Part shown: piece by piece, positions 63,562 to 64,000 of the stretch
Layout of the letters: every line of letters starts with the position of its first letter
Position numbering within the stretch: position 1 is the stretch's first letter
Source of the DNA: Hyphomicrobiales bacterium
Lineage (GTDB): Bacteria > Pseudomonadota > Alphaproteobacteria > Rhizobiales > Methyloligellaceae
Length of the DNA stretch: 64,000 nt
Direction: 5' to 3'
NCBI GenBank assembly: GCA_028280515.1
Contig: JANQLP010000074.1
Span: forward strand, 1-64,000
Made by a program: the position numbers and the translations under genes
Notes under the pieces: generated by a model
The model's database searches: none
The model's input: only the letters and a program-made list of their open reading frames with translations
What the model was told of the DNA's origin: nothing

Positions 63562-64000
63562 ATGAGTAAGCAGCAAAGGACGAACTTGCAGCCCGGCGCC
63601 GCACGGCGTGATCAGCGGTTCACCCGTGATGCGTTGATTGAGATGTCTCAGCGGCGCACAAGCCGGCACTTCACAATCGTTACCCCTGATCTGGCAAAAC
63701 GCGATGTCGCCATCATTGGGCAATTCAACAATGTTGAGTGTCATTCGGGGCTAAGGGTGCATGCCACGGATACGGTGGAAGCGCATGACATGCACATGAA
63801 ATGGCGGGCTCGTCCTTCCGTTGCCTTTGCGATCGTTTTGGAAGGATCTCTTGACGTTTGGCTCGGTGACCAGCCAATGCAACTCGGCCACTCTGACCGA
63901 CCGATTGGCCATATCTGGTCGCTCACCGAACCGATAGAGCTGCGCCGTGAATCACGAAAAGGCACACGGGTCCGCAAAGTCATCATCAGTGTGCCGCCGG
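63562..64000 (+). CDS. AraC-type regulator (PchR-like), N-terminal part, continues outside the window
   Basis: The first 146 codons of a regulator. The ATG at 63562 begins MSKQQRTNLQPGAARRDQRF. The stretch ECHSGLRVHATDTVEAHDMHM, then RPSVAFAIVLEGSLDVWLGD, and IGHIWSLTEPIEL is typical of the ligand-binding part of siderophore-responsive AraC regulators such as PchR. The helix-turn-helix domain lies beyond the right edge. It is divergent from the receptor operon and probably activates it when the ligand is present. Confidence 0.82.
   Translation, partial: MSKQQRTNLQPGAARRDQRFTRDALIEMSQRRTSRHFTIVTPDLAKRDVAIIGQFNNVECHSGLRVHATDTVEAHDMHMKWRARPSVAFAIVLEGSLDVWLGDQPMQLGHSDRPIGHIWSLTEPIELRRESRKGTRVRKVIISVPP

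Noticed and set aside
1..64000. CRISPR arrays
   Set aside because: No regularly spaced 25-40 bp direct repeats with unique spacers were seen; the only short tandem repeat is the 24-bp pair at 20089-20136.

Overview
The window looks like the chromosome of a GC-rich alphaproteobacterium, probably a Rhodospirillales-like environmental organism. The grounds are high GC with GC-ending codons in the flanks, many PotABCD-type and hydantoin/ureide catabolism genes, an NFU/Rrf2/7Fe-ferredoxin cluster, a FecCD-type iron uptake operon, PF07310-like PAS proteins, and a MotA remnant of alphaproteobacterial character. The exact taxon cannot be fixed by reading alone.

Positions 1-17.4 kb hold a catabolic region for cyclic ureides or N-carbamoyl compounds. 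A minus-strand operon runs from a PotA-like ATPase through a Tat-exported binding protein and two permeases to a hydantoin racemase, a PuuE-type allantoinase and an N-methylhydantoinase/oxoprolinase subunit that leaves the window on the left. A carbamoylase-type M20 amidohydrolase is divergent from it. A second minus-strand run encodes two further M20 hydrolases, a phosphotriesterase-like enzyme, a DJ-1/PfpI protein, an imidazolonepropionase-like amidohydrolase, a two-cluster Fe-S protein, a Rid protein and an isochorismatase-fold protein that lacks its catalytic residues. Together they suggest uptake of a small nitrogenous ring compound and stepwise ring opening, decarbamoylation and deacylation.

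Positions 17.7-22.6 kb hold a broken motA, YjbQ, a rhodanese, an NFU-type Fe-S scaffold and a tightly coupled minus-strand operon led by a Cys-rich MarR-type regulator. This operon is divergent from an Rrf2 regulator and fdxA, with back-to-back promoters. It looks like a small sulfur/Fe-S homeostasis module.

Positions 22.6-36 kb begin a genomic island: the 3' half of a tRNA(CAU) gene, a tyrosine integrase and an AlpA-like regulator, followed by AT-richer DNA. Its centrepiece is a seven-gene minus-strand operon: S51 peptidase, small-molecule P-loop kinase, STAND-type ATPase with helical repeats, class III aminotransferase, PhyH-type dioxygenase, small membrane protein and APH-fold kinase. I cannot match this to any system I know. 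IS3 and IS481 remnants and a HAD phosphatase follow.

Positions 37-56.4 kb hold sensory and accessory genes. There is a TorT-like binding protein with a chemoreceptor, a second binding protein with a chemoreceptor, a multi-PAS hybrid histidine kinase, a receiver protein with a degenerate GGDEF-like region, three PAS_5-like proteins, small winged-helix regulators and a truncated ArdC-like protein. Three dispersed stem-loops share arm sequences.

Positions 56.7-64 kb hold an iron or heme/siderophore uptake operon: TonB-dependent receptor, binding protein, permease, ATPase, DUF2218 protein and TonB. It is divergent from an AraC-type regulator that leaves the window on the right. The control region contains a pair of 11-bp direct repeats 21 bp apart and two Fur-box-like elements.
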